This document shows, in pieces, positions 51,601-59,680 of a stretch of DNA of 64,000 nucleotides; position 1 is the first letter of the stretch; every line of letters begins with the position of its first letter. The stretch comes from Rhodobacter sp. SGA-6-6 (lineage in GTDB: Bacteria; Pseudomonadota; Alphaproteobacteria; Rhodobacterales; Rhodobacteraceae): contig NZ_JAAKGP010000001.1 in the NCBI RefSeq assembly GCF_011043545.1, forward strand, positions 496,001 through 560,000. Reading direction: 5' to 3'. The notes beneath the pieces were generated by a model. The model did no database searches. It had not been told where the DNA came from and saw only the letters and a program-made list of their open reading frames with translations. The position numbers and the translations under genes are program-made.

Positions 51601-52857
51601 ATGACGGTCTGGACCCCCACCGACGACGGTTTCGCCGACCTTTCCAGCCACGACACCTTCCTGAACGGCCCGCCGCACAACACCTTCGCCCGCCTGCGCC
51701 GCGAGGACCCGATGAGCTGGACCGAATATCCGCAGGGGCAGGGCTTCTGGTCTGTCACCCGCCACGCCGACATCCTGGAACTGAACGGCAAGCCGGACCT
51801 GCTGTCCAGCGCCCGCGGCATCCGGATGGAAGACCAGACCTACGAGGAATACCTGGCCCGCCGCACCTTCCAGGAAACCGACGCGCCGGAGCACATGAAG
51901 ACCCGGGTCAAGGTGGCGAAGGCGTTCTCGAAGCCCGTAATCGCGCAGTTCGAGGGCATCATCCGCGACCTCTGCGGCCCGATCCTGGATGCGGCGCTGG
52001 AGAAGGGCACCTTCGACGCCACCAAGGAGATCGCCCGGCAACTGCCGATGCGGATGCTGGGCCGGATCGTCGGCCTGCCGGACGAGGACCTGCCCTGGCT
52101 GGTGGAGAAGGGCGATGCGCTGATCGCCAATACCGACCCGGACTTCACCCAGCACGTCCTCGACAAGATGACCACCGACGAATTCCGCATGATGCCGTTC
52201 AACTCGCCGGCCGGGGCGGAGTTGTTCGTCTATGCCAAGGACCTGATGCGGAAGAAGGCCGAGGCCGGCGATACCTCGGGCGTGCTGCACCTGATCCTGC
52301 AGCCGGGGCCGGACGGATCGGTCCTGCCGGAGCACGAGTTCCGCAACTTCTTCTGTCTGCTGGTCGCGGCGGGCAACGACACCACCCGCTATTCCATCGC
52401 CGCAGGGATACAGGCGCTGTGCCACCAGCCGGAACTCCTGGGCCGGATCCAGCGCGGCGAGGTGACCGAGACCATGGCGGACGAGATCATCCGCTGGGCC
52501 AGCCCCACCACCTATTTCCGCCGCACCGTCACCCGGGACTTCGACTATCACGGCAAGCAGGTGAAGGAAGGCGACAAGGTGATCTACTGGTTCGCCAGCG
52601 GCAACCGGGACGAAACCGCCTTCGCAGAGCCTTTCCGGCTGGACCTGGGCCGCACCCCGAACCGCCATGTCTCCTTCGGGCAGGGCGGGCCGCATGTCTG
52701 CCTGGGGATGTGGCTGGCGCGGCTGGAGGTGCGGGTGCTGTTCGAGGAGCTTGCCAAACGCATCCGCGCCATCGAACCTGCCGGACAACAGAAGTTCCTG
52801 CGGTCGAACTTCATCGGCGGCATCAAGGAATTGCCCGTCAGGGTCACGCTTCAATAA
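51601..52857 (+). CDS. Cytochrome P450
   Basis: 418 residues, soluble bacterial class. Conserved marks: I-helix AGNDTT (257-262), ExxR EIIR (295-298) and heme loop FGQGGPHVCLG with Cys367. It would hydroxylate or N-dealkylate a substrate using electrons from the [2Fe-2S] ferredoxin two genes on; no ferredoxin reductase is encoded nearby. ATG follows AAGGGAG. Neighbouring GS-like and amidotransferase genes suggest an amine or gamma-glutamyl amine as substrate. Confidence 0.95.
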   Translation: MTVWTPTDDGFADLSSHDTFLNGPPHNTFARLRREDPMSWTEYPQGQGFWSVTRHADILELNGKPDLLSSARGIRMEDQTYEEYLARRTFQETDAPEHMKTRVKVAKAFSKPVIAQFEGIIRDLCGPILDAALEKGTFDATKEIARQLPMRMLGRIVGLPDEDLPWLVEKGDALIANTDPDFTQHVLDKMTTDEFRMMPFNSPAGAELFVYAKDLMRKKAEAGDTSGVLHLILQPGPDGSVLPEHEFRNFFCLLVAAGNDTTRYSIAAGIQALCHQPELLGRIQRGEVTETMADEIIRWASPTTYFRRTVTRDFDYHGKQVKEGDKVIYWFASGNRDETAFAEPFRLDLGRTPNRHVSFGQGGPHVCLGMWLARLEVRVLFEELAKRIRAIEPAGQQKFLRSNFIGGIKELPVRVTLQ

Positions 52858-52890
52858 GCGGCGCAAGACCGCACACCAGGGAGATGCCAC

Positions 52891-54183
52891 ATGTCCGAGC
52901 GCCTGCGCGCGATGTTCTGCGATCATCTGTCGATCATGCGGGGGAAATATCTGCCCGCGTCGAAGATGAGAGATGACGAAAGCCGCTTCGCCCAGCCGAA
53001 TTTCAGCGTGCATTACGACAAGGACCTGCTGCTGGAGGCGCCGGGGACGAAATGCCTGGAGGGCCTGCCCGACATGGCGCTGCGCTGGAAGGCCGAGGAG
53101 ATCCGGCCCGGCTGGGAGCCGGCGACCAAGGTGGTGCTGGGGGACCTGTATCAGGGCGATGGCACGCCGCTGCCTTTGTGCCCGCGCGGGGCGCTGAAGC
53201 GGGCGGTGGCGGCCTGGGCCCGGCACGGGCTGACCCCGAAGGTGGGGATCGAGCTGGAGGCCTATGCCTTCACCCGCAACGAAGACGGCAAGATCGTGCC
53301 CTACGACAACCCGGGCGGGGTGGTCTACGGCACCGGCAATTTCACCGATCCGCGCCGGTTCTGTGACGCGATCTGGAACAAGGCGCATGAGATCGGCCTG
53401 CCCTTGGACCTGATCACCGCCGAATACGACACCCCGCAGTTCGAATTCACCCTGACCTTCGACACCGCGGTGGAGCATGTCGATACCGTGGTGCTGTTCC
53501 GGCAGATGGCGCGCGAGATCGCGCTTGACCACGGGGTGATCCTGTCCTTCCTGCCGAAGCCGATCCCGGGCAAGGGCGGCTCGGGCCTGCATGTGAACCT
53601 GTCCTTCACCGACCGCAACGGCCAGAACGCGCTGGCCAAGGGCGAAAGGGGCGACCCGGACGACCTCAGCGATCTGGCGCATGGCTGCATCGCCGGCTGG
53701 ATGCGGCACCACAAGGCGATTGCCGGGCTGACGGCGCCGAACGCGCTGTCCTATGCCCGGCTGCAACCGGCCAGCCTGTCGGGCTACTGGTGCAACTGGG
53801 GCGGCGACAACCGCAACGTCACCGTGCGGGTCAGCGCCGAGGGCGGCAAGAAGGCGCGGCTGGAACACCGGATGCCCGACGCCGCCGCCAATCCCTATAC
53901 CACGGTGGCGACGATCCTTCAGGCGGCGCTGCTGGGATACGAAGGCAGATACGACCTGCCGCCGAAGGAGACCGGCGACGGCTTCACCGGCAACGATGCC
54001 GGCCATGGCGTGGCGGCCTCACTGGCCGAGGCCATCGACGACCTGGCCGCCGACACCGCACTTTCCGCCGCGGTCGGGCAGGGGCTGGTCGACAACCACA
54101 TCTTCATGAAGCGCGCCGAGGTCGAGAAGACCGCGGCGCTGGAGGGCGACGCCCTGCGCGACTGGTATATCTGGTATCTCTGA
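52891..54183 (+). CDS. Glutamine synthetase-like gamma-glutamyl-amine ligase (first)
   Basis: 430 residues with the GS catalytic core: IELEAYAF (ELE 121-123), AEYDTPQFEFTL, the GSGLHVNLSF loop and RMPDAAANPYTTVA. It is far from true GlnA and belongs with the PuuA-like ligases that join glutamate to an amine using ATP. Placed 33 bases after the P450 and 7 bases before the ferredoxin, it likely acts on the same amine substrate. Confidence 0.85.
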   Translation: MSERLRAMFCDHLSIMRGKYLPASKMRDDESRFAQPNFSVHYDKDLLLEAPGTKCLEGLPDMALRWKAEEIRPGWEPATKVVLGDLYQGDGTPLPLCPRGALKRAVAAWARHGLTPKVGIELEAYAFTRNEDGKIVPYDNPGGVVYGTGNFTDPRRFCDAIWNKAHEIGLPLDLITAEYDTPQFEFTLTFDTAVEHVDTVVLFRQMAREIALDHGVILSFLPKPIPGKGGSGLHVNLSFTDRNGQNALAKGERGDPDDLSDLAHGCIAGWMRHHKAIAGLTAPNALSYARLQPASLSGYWCNWGGDNRNVTVRVSAEGGKKARLEHRMPDAAANPYTTVATILQAALLGYEGRYDLPPKETGDGFTGNDAGHGVAASLAEAIDDLAADTALSAAVGQGLVDNHIFMKRAEVEKTAALEGDALRDWYIWYL

Positions 54184-54190
54184 GGACGCG

Positions 54191-54505
54191 ATGAAAGCCA
54201 CCTGGATCCTGCCCGACGGCCGCGAGATCACCGCCGAGGTGAAGGAAGGTCTCAACCTGATGGAGGCCGCGGTCGCCAACAACATCCCCAATGTCATCGG
54301 GGAATGCGGCGGCAACCTGTCCTGCGCCACCTGCCATGTCTATGTCTCGGACGACTGGTCCGACCGGACCGGACCGGCGGGGGATTTCGAGGACCCGATG
54401 CTGGACGTGGCCGAGGCCGAGCGCCGCCCGACCTCTCGTCTGTCCTGTCAGCTGAAGATGTCGCCCGCGCTGGACGGCATCGTGCTGATCGTGCCCCAGC
54501 CCTAG
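54191..54505 (+). CDS. [2Fe-2S] ferredoxin, adrenodoxin type
   Basis: 104 residues with four cluster ligands Cys39, Cys45, Cys48 (CGGNLSCATC) and Cys86 (RLSCQL), and the acidic helix after the cluster loop (DFEDPMLDVAEAE) that docks partners. Vertebrate-type ferredoxins of this sort serve bacterial P450s. Third gene of the P450 run; stop is 17 bases from the convergent secB stop. Confidence 0.93.
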   Translation: MKATWILPDGREITAEVKEGLNLMEAAVANNIPNVIGECGGNLSCATCHVYVSDDWSDRTGPAGDFEDPMLDVAEAERRPTSRLSCQLKMSPALDGIVLIVPQP

Positions 54506-54522
54506 GGCCGGGGCCGGGCCGG

Positions 54523-55032
54523 TCAGTTCGGCGTGGTCGTGGGGGCGGCGGACGCCTGCGCCCGGCGGGCCAGCTCCTGCCGGTAGAGCGCCAGGAAATC
54601 CACGCTGTCCACGTTCAGCGGCGGGAAGCCGCCGTCGCGCGTCACATCGCTGATGATGCGGCGGACGAAGGGGAACAAGAGCCGCGGGCATTCGATCAGC
54701 AGGAAGGGATGCAGCTGCTCTTCCGGCACGCCCTCCACCAGGAAGGTGCCGGCATATTCCAGCTCCAGCAGGAACAGCGTCTCGCCGTTGACCTTGTTCT
54801 TCGAGGTCACCTTGAACTTGGTCACCACGTCATACTGGTGCTCCGCCTGCCGCTTGCGGGCGTCCAGGCTGACCGCGACCTGGATGTCGGGCTGCACCTC
54901 GGCGCCGCTGATGCCCTTCTGCGCGACGATGTTCTCGAAGCTCATGTCGCGGATGTATTGCGCCAGCACCTGCATCTTCACTTGCGGGGCGGCGGCGGGG
55001 GCGCCGTTCGCGCCGGCGGTTTCTTCGGTCAT
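54523..55032 (-). CDS. secB: Protein-export chaperone SecB
   Basis: 169 residues. Tetrameric chaperone that keeps preproteins unfolded for SecA. Family marks: VLAQYIRDMSFEN, LELEYAGTFLVEGVPEEQLHPFLLIECPRLLFPFVRRIISDVTRDGGFPPL, VDFLALY. A housekeeping gene lying between two catabolic loci. Confidence 0.97.
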   Translation of the reverse strand: MTEETAGANGAPAAAPQVKMQVLAQYIRDMSFENIVAQKGISGAEVQPDIQVAVSLDARKRQAEHQYDVVTKFKVTSKNKVNGETLFLLELEYAGTFLVEGVPEEQLHPFLLIECPRLLFPFVRRIISDVTRDGGFPPLNVDSVDFLALYRQELARRAQASAAPTTTPN

Positions 55033-55130
55033 CGTGATGCCTCTCCTCTGGCGGCCGCGCCGCCTGTCGGCCCGTGCTTACCAGAGCCGTCGGCCCCGCT
55101 CAATGCCAAGCGGAGGACCGCGGCATTGCG

Positions 55131-55144
55131 GATTCTCGACAACC
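55131..55144. promoter_or_regulatory. Candidate operator, palindrome copy 1
   Basis: GATTCTCGACAACC, a pseudo-palindrome centred on TCGA, 46 bases before the GntR gene start. Related sequences stand at 62151, 62166 and 62871, in front of the genes this regulator may control. Confidence 0.5.
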
Positions 55145-55189
55145 TTCGGCGAAATCGGTAATCCTGCAATCGAACGCAAGGTAACCCGA

Positions 55190-55870
55190 ATGCCCCGCAG
55201 CACCACCCTGACCGAAGACGCCTACCGGAGCCTCCGCCGCGACATCCTGCGCGGCCACTGGAAACCGCAGGAGCCCTTGCGGATGCACCAGCTGTCCGAC
55301 CGCTACGGCATGGGCCAGTCGCCGCTGCGCGAGGCGCTCAGCCGGCTGCAGGCCGAGCGGCTGGTGGTGCTGATGCCGCTGAAGGGCTTCACCGTGGCGC
55401 CGCTGTCGCCGGCCGAGATGTGGGACGCGATCAACTTCCGCATCCTGCTGGAGACCGAGGCGCTGCGGCTGTCGATCCGCGACGGCGGCGACGGCTGGGA
55501 AGGCGCCATCGTCGCGGCGCTGCATTCGCTGGTGTTGCAGGCAAAGCGGGTGGAGGAGACCGGGACCGAGGCCGACCAGGACGAGTTCGAGACCCGCCAC
55601 CACGATTTCCACCGCGCGCTGATCGCGGCTTGCCACTCGCCCCGGATGCTGGAGCAGTTCGACCGGCTCTATGCCGAATGCGAACGCTACCGCCTGCCCA
55701 CCATGGCCCGCACCGCGCCGATGCGGCGCGACGTGCAGGGCGAACACCGGGCCATCGCCGAGGCGGCGCTGGCGCGCGATGCCGGCCGCGCCTGCGACCT
55801 GCTGGCCGGGCATTACCGCGCCACGGCGGAGCGGGTCGAGGCGCAGTTCCGCGAGATGGCGGCGGTCTAG
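55190..55870 (+). CDS. GntR/FCD-family regulator of the NicX-like locus
   Basis: 226 residues. Winged helix (TLTEDAYRSLRRDILRGHWKPQEPLRMHQLSDRYGMGQSPLREALSRL, about 6-55) and FCD domain (FETRHHDFHRALIAAC, EHRAIAEAALARD). It faces the six-gene operon and overlaps its last gene tail to tail by 4 bases. An operator-like palindrome lies 46 bases upstream, so autoregulation is plausible. Confidence 0.85.
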   Translation: MPRSTTLTEDAYRSLRRDILRGHWKPQEPLRMHQLSDRYGMGQSPLREALSRLQAERLVVLMPLKGFTVAPLSPAEMWDAINFRILLETEALRLSIRDGGDGWEGAIVAALHSLVLQAKRVEETGTEADQDEFETRHHDFHRALIAACHSPRMLEQFDRLYAECERYRLPTMARTAPMRRDVQGEHRAIAEAALARDAGRACDLLAGHYRATAERVEAQFREMAAV

Positions 55871-56373
55871 CCCTTCGGCTCCAGCCCCACCGCCCGGCGA
55901 TAGGCGCGCTGGCCGTAAAGCAGCGCGTGCGGGTTGTCGGCCAGCACCATCTGCGTGACCCGGCCGACGATGATGTGATGCGTCTCCCACAGCATCGCGG
56001 TCGCCAGCCGGCACTCGAAGGTCGCCGTCGCCCCCGCCAGCATCGGCTGACCCATCGGCCCGGCCTGCCAGTCCGCCCGGTCGAAGCGCGCGCCGTGGTC
56101 GTCGCCGCCGCGGCCTGCGAAGAGATCGGACAGCGGCTGCTGGTCCTCGGCCAGGAGGTTGGCGCAGAAGGCGCGGTTCTTCAGGATCGCCGTCGCCGCC
56201 GGGGACAGGTGATGGATGCAGGCCAGCAGCGAGGGCTGCTCGCCATCCGCCGAGACCGAGGTCAGCGAGGAGATCGTCACCCCCGCGCGCCCGCCCGGCC
56301 CGTCGGTGGTGGCGACCGCGACGAAGGTCGCGGCGCGGCTCATCCCTTCCAGAAAGGCGGCGCGCAGGTCCAT
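55867..56373 (-). CDS. HpaC/RutF-type flavin reductase
   Basis: 168 residues of the flavin reductase-like domain: MSRAATFVAVATTDGPGGRAGVTISSLTSVSADGEQPSLLACI and AILKNRAFCANLLAEDQQPLSDLFAG. Such small NAD(P)H:FMN/FAD reductases feed reduced flavin to a separate monooxygenase; the acyl-CoA-dehydrogenase-fold protein at 59680-60987 is a plausible partner. Ten bases after the GS-like gene; last gene of the operon. The start follows GAGGAGAAAG. Confidence 0.88.
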   Translation of the reverse strand: MDLRAAFLEGMSRAATFVAVATTDGPGGRAGVTISSLTSVSADGEQPSLLACIHHLSPAATAILKNRAFCANLLAEDQQPLSDLFAGRGGDDHGARFDRADWQAGPMGQPMLAGATATFECRLATAMLWETHHIIVGRVTQMVLADNPHALLYGQRAYRRAVGLEPKG

Positions 56374-56383
56374 GGCTTTCTCC

Positions 56384-57724
56384 TCAGCCCAGGTCGAAGA
56401 AGCGTTCCAGCTCCACGTCCGGGACGCGGCGGCGGAATTCATCGTATTGGCATCGCCGGGTGGAGGTGAAGGCCTCGACGAAGCGCGGGCCCAGCCAGTC
56501 CTTGGCGAAGTCCGACCCGGCCAGCCGCTCGATCGCCTCGGGCATCGAGCGGGCGAAGTCGCGGCTGGGTTCCTGCGCGTAGCCCGAGCCGATGACCTCC
56601 GGGTCCGGCTCGACCTTGCCGATGATGCCGGCGACGCCGGCGGCGATGGTGGCGGCGGCGGTCAGGTAGGGGTTGGAATCGGCACCCGGCAGGCGGTTTT
56701 CCACCCGCAGGCTGCCCGCGTCATGGCCGACCAGCCGGAAGCAGGTGGTGCGGTTCTCGTAGCCCCAGGTCAGGCCGGGCGGCGCGAAGGTGCCCGGCGC
56801 GAAGCGGCGGTAGCTGTTGACCGTGGGCTGGAACACCAGCGTCATGTCGCCGATGTATTTCTGCAAGCCGCCGAGGAACCAGCGGAAGGTCTGGCTGACG
56901 CCGTTCTTCTGGCCGTCTTCCCAGAACAGCGATTTGCCGGCCTTGTCCTTCAGGCTGATGTGCAGGTGGATCGACTGGCTGTCGGCGTTCTCGTTCCAGC
57001 GCGGCATGAAGGTGACGGACTTGCCCTGCCGCAGGGCCAGCGCGCGGATGAAGTTCTTCAGCAGCACGATCTGGTCGGCCGGCTCGACCCCGGTCCCCGC
57101 GCCGATGCAGGCCTCCATGAAGCCGGCGCCGATCTCCTCGTGCATCTTGGCGAGGTCGATCTTCAGCGGCTCGCAGATGGCGGAGATCGCCTCATACCAT
57201 TCGGTCTGGACAACCTGATAGAGGATCAGGTCGTGGCTGGCGTGCATGGTCGCGGGCTTCAGGTTGCGGTAGCCCTTGGCCCGGGCGCTTTCCGGCGTCT
57301 CGTCGAACAGTGTATATTCCAGCTCCATGCCGTATTTCGGCACGAAACCGGCCTGTTCGGCCCGTGCCAGCACCTTCTTCAGGATCGCGCGCGGGCAGAT
57401 CTCGGCCGAGGCGCCGGTGTAGTTCGACAGCACCAGCAGGTCGTGGCCGGGCTTGGACCAGGGCAGCTTGCGCACCGAGGCGGGGTCCAGCACCAGCGGG
57501 TCGTCGTGGAAGTCGCCGCTGTCGTCGTTCACCCCCGGGATGGTCAGCATGGCATCGGTCGGGTCCAGCGCCAGCTGCGCCGGGGCCATGCCCATGCCGT
57601 TCTTCGCAATCCCCTTCAGGCTGCCGACCGAGACCATCTGCCCGCGCAGAAGCCCGTTGGTATCGGCCATGCCGACGGTGGCAAAGCGGCTGGCCGGATC
57701 GGCAAGGAAGTCGTCAAGCGTCAT
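56384..57724 (-). CDS. Glutamine synthetase-like gamma-glutamyl ligase (second)
   Basis: 446 residues. GS core with GMELEYTLFDE (ELE 134-136), DSQSIHLHISLKD and RVENRLPGADSNPYLTAAA, plus a GS N-terminal domain (ATVGMADTNGLLRGQMVSVGSLKG). Like the ligase at 52891 it is not GlnA-type. It sits in an operon with a ring-cleavage enzyme and a hydrolase, overlapping the TetR gene by 11 bases. Substrate unknown. Confidence 0.85.
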   Translation of the reverse strand: MTLDDFLADPASRFATVGMADTNGLLRGQMVSVGSLKGIAKNGMGMAPAQLALDPTDAMLTIPGVNDDSGDFHDDPLVLDPASVRKLPWSKPGHDLLVLSNYTGASAEICPRAILKKVLARAEQAGFVPKYGMELEYTLFDETPESARAKGYRNLKPATMHASHDLILYQVVQTEWYEAISAICEPLKIDLAKMHEEIGAGFMEACIGAGTGVEPADQIVLLKNFIRALALRQGKSVTFMPRWNENADSQSIHLHISLKDKAGKSLFWEDGQKNGVSQTFRWFLGGLQKYIGDMTLVFQPTVNSYRRFAPGTFAPPGLTWGYENRTTCFRLVGHDAGSLRVENRLPGADSNPYLTAAATIAAGVAGIIGKVEPDPEVIGSGYAQEPSRDFARSMPEAIERLAGSDFAKDWLGPRFVEAFTSTRRCQYDEFRRRVPDVELERFFDLG

Positions 57725-58400
57725 GTCTCACCTGTTGGGGATGCGCGCCTTTCAGCGCTTCGAGTTGTTGGAGGTCCGCCTGCGGGGCGGTGGAATAGGC
57801 CTTCAGGAACACCCGCAGGCCGTTGTCGATGTAGCGCGCCAGCGTCGCCCGGTCGGGGGGCGAATCCGGCATATACAGAGCCTGAGTCCGCGGGGCAGAA
57901 AGGATCAGGCCCCAGAGGTCCTGCGCCGCCAGTTCGGCATCCTCGAAGTCCAGAAGCCCCTCGTCCCGCCGATCCGCCAGATAGCGCATGATGCCGCGCA
58001 GCAGATGGTCGGGGCCGCTGGCCTGGTAGGCCCGGCCGATTTCCGGGAAGCGCTGCACCTCGCCGATGATCAGCCGCGCCAGCGACAGCAGGTCGGGCCG
58101 CATCACCGTATCGGCATAGTCCCAGGCGAAGGTGTAAAGGTCCTGCACCATGCCCTCGGGCGAGGGATGCTCGAACACGTCCAGCATCCGGTCGCGCTTG
58201 CCCAGCATCATCGCCTGGAACAGCGATTCCTTCGACGGGAAGTAGGAATAGAGCGTCGGCTTGGTCAGCCCGGCCTCGGCGGCCACGGCATCCATGGTGG
58301 TGCCGGAATAGCCCATTTCGGAGAAGACCTTCAAAGCCGCATCCAGGATGCGCCTTTCGCGGTCAAGCCGGTTCTGCTGGCGGCGGGGAAGCGGTTTCAT
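57714..58400 (-). CDS. TetR-family regulator
   Basis: 228 residues. N-terminal HTH RRILDAALKVFSEMGYSGTTMDAVAAEAGLTKPTLYSYFPSKESLFQAMM (about 16-64) and a helical ligand domain. Encoded inside the operon, overlapping the hydrolase gene upstream by 4 bases and the GS-like gene downstream by 11. The operon thus carries its own repressor besides the GntR that faces it. Confidence 0.9.
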   Translation of the reverse strand: MKPLPRRQQNRLDRERRILDAALKVFSEMGYSGTTMDAVAAEAGLTKPTLYSYFPSKESLFQAMMLGKRDRMLDVFEHPSPEGMVQDLYTFAWDYADTVMRPDLLSLARLIIGEVQRFPEIGRAYQASGPDHLLRGIMRYLADRRDEGLLDFEDAELAAQDLWGLILSAPRTQALYMPDSPPDRATLARYIDNGLRVFLKAYSTAPQADLQQLEALKGAHPQQVRHDA

Positions 58401-59680
58401 GGCAGCTTACGCAGGAATTCGGTCAGGTGGCGGTTGTAGGGGCCGGGCTCCTCGACGTTGCAGACATGGCCTGCGCCGGCGATCACCTCGAAGCGCACGT
58501 CGGGGCGGGGGGCGGCGTCCCAGATCCGGCCCGCCACGCCGCGGATTTCGGCGGGCGGGGCCAGCCGGTCATGCTCGCCGGTCATCAGCAGCACGGGCAT
58601 GGTCAGCTTGCCGAAGTCGAACCGCTCCAGCGGGTTGGTGAAGCAGACCAGCGCGTCGCGGTAGGTGGCCGCCGGAATGGCCGCCATGCTGTCGTAGAGC
58701 CGCTTTTTCGTCTGCTCCGAGGCCCCCGGCCCGGCAAGAACCTGCACCACCGCCGGGGCGAAATCGGCCGGCACCTGTCCGGCGTTCAGCGGCACCTCGC
58801 GGCTGATGCGGAAGGCTTCGCGCTCGTCGGGGCCCGCTTCGGACATGCCGGTGCAGCCGCCGGAGAGGACCAGCCCATCCAGCATCTCCGGGTAGCGCAT
58901 GGCGAAGGAGGTGGCGATCCACGATCCATAGGACAGGCCGACCAGAACCAGCCGTTTCGCCCCCAGAACCTCGGCCACCCGCAGGATGTCGGCGCAATAA
59001 TCGTCGACGATGGATTGCCGCGGGCCGAGGGTGGAGTCGCCATAGCCCCGCAGGTCCAGCGCCGCACAACGCATCACGCTGCCCGCCGCCTGCAGTTGCT
59101 GATGCCAGTTGCTCCGCGCTCCGCCGATGCCGTGCAGGAACAGGCACAGCCGGCCGTCCCCCCGGTCGGGCGTCACGTCCAGCGCCAGCCGCGGCAGGTC
59201 GTCGAAGACCATCCTCTCCACCGGCACCGGGGCAGGCAGCGGCTCGGGCGCGGGCAACTCGCCCCTCAGCCCGGCCAGCGCCGCGATCCCGGCCTCGTAG
59301 ACCGCCTTCGTCCCCTCGCAGATCGGCCCGAGGCGCGACGACGGCGCCCGGACCACCGCCGACCAGCCGACCACCGACCCGCCGCCGGTCGCCGGAGACA
59401 CCGTGACCCGGGCGTCATAGGCTTCGCAGCCCGCGATCCCCTCCAGATGGGTGTAGCCGAGCACCCGGTCGCTGTCGGAGAAATACGTCAGCTGCTCGCG
59501 GTAGAGCGTATCCTCGCCCGTCACCGTGAAGGCCCGGACCAGCGCGCCGCGCGGGTCGCGCTCGGCACGGATCGTCGCCATCCACGGATGCCACAGCCCG
59601 CAGAAGTCGCGCAACACGGCCCAGACCTGATCCGGGCCGGCGTCGAGGCGCCCCGTGACCTGAACCGTGTCGCGCCCCAT
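58397..59680 (-). CDS. SRPBCC - alpha/beta hydrolase fusion
   Basis: 427 residues. Residues 1-140 look like an SRPBCC/polyketide-cyclase-like lipid or ligand-binding domain (PDQVWAVLRDFCGLWHPWM, GSVVGWSAVV). Residues about 165-427 are an alpha/beta hydrolase with HG oxyanion motif (LHGIGG), nucleophile Ser250 (GLSYG), Asp371 (GEHDRL) and His405 (GAGHV). The ATG overlaps the upstream gene stop. In nicotinate degradation an alpha/beta hydrolase (NicD) acts after NicX; this could be an analogous step, with the extra domain holding the substrate. Confidence 0.87.
   Translation of the reverse strand: MGRDTVQVTGRLDAGPDQVWAVLRDFCGLWHPWMATIRAERDPRGALVRAFTVTGEDTLYREQLTYFSDSDRVLGYTHLEGIAGCEAYDARVTVSPATGGGSVVGWSAVVRAPSSRLGPICEGTKAVYEAGIAALAGLRGELPAPEPLPAPVPVERMVFDDLPRLALDVTPDRGDGRLCLFLHGIGGARSNWHQQLQAAGSVMRCAALDLRGYGDSTLGPRQSIVDDYCADILRVAEVLGAKRLVLVGLSYGSWIATSFAMRYPEMLDGLVLSGGCTGMSEAGPDEREAFRISREVPLNAGQVPADFAPAVVQVLAGPGASEQTKKRLYDSMAAIPAATYRDALVCFTNPLERFDFGKLTMPVLLMTGEHDRLAPPAEIRGVAGRIWDAAPRPDVRFEVIAGAGHVCNVEEPGPYNRHLTEFLRKLP

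Noticed and set aside
52891-54183. Housekeeping glutamine synthetase GlnA
   Set aside because: Sequence around the core motifs differs from GlnA and the gene is embedded with a P450 and a ferredoxin.
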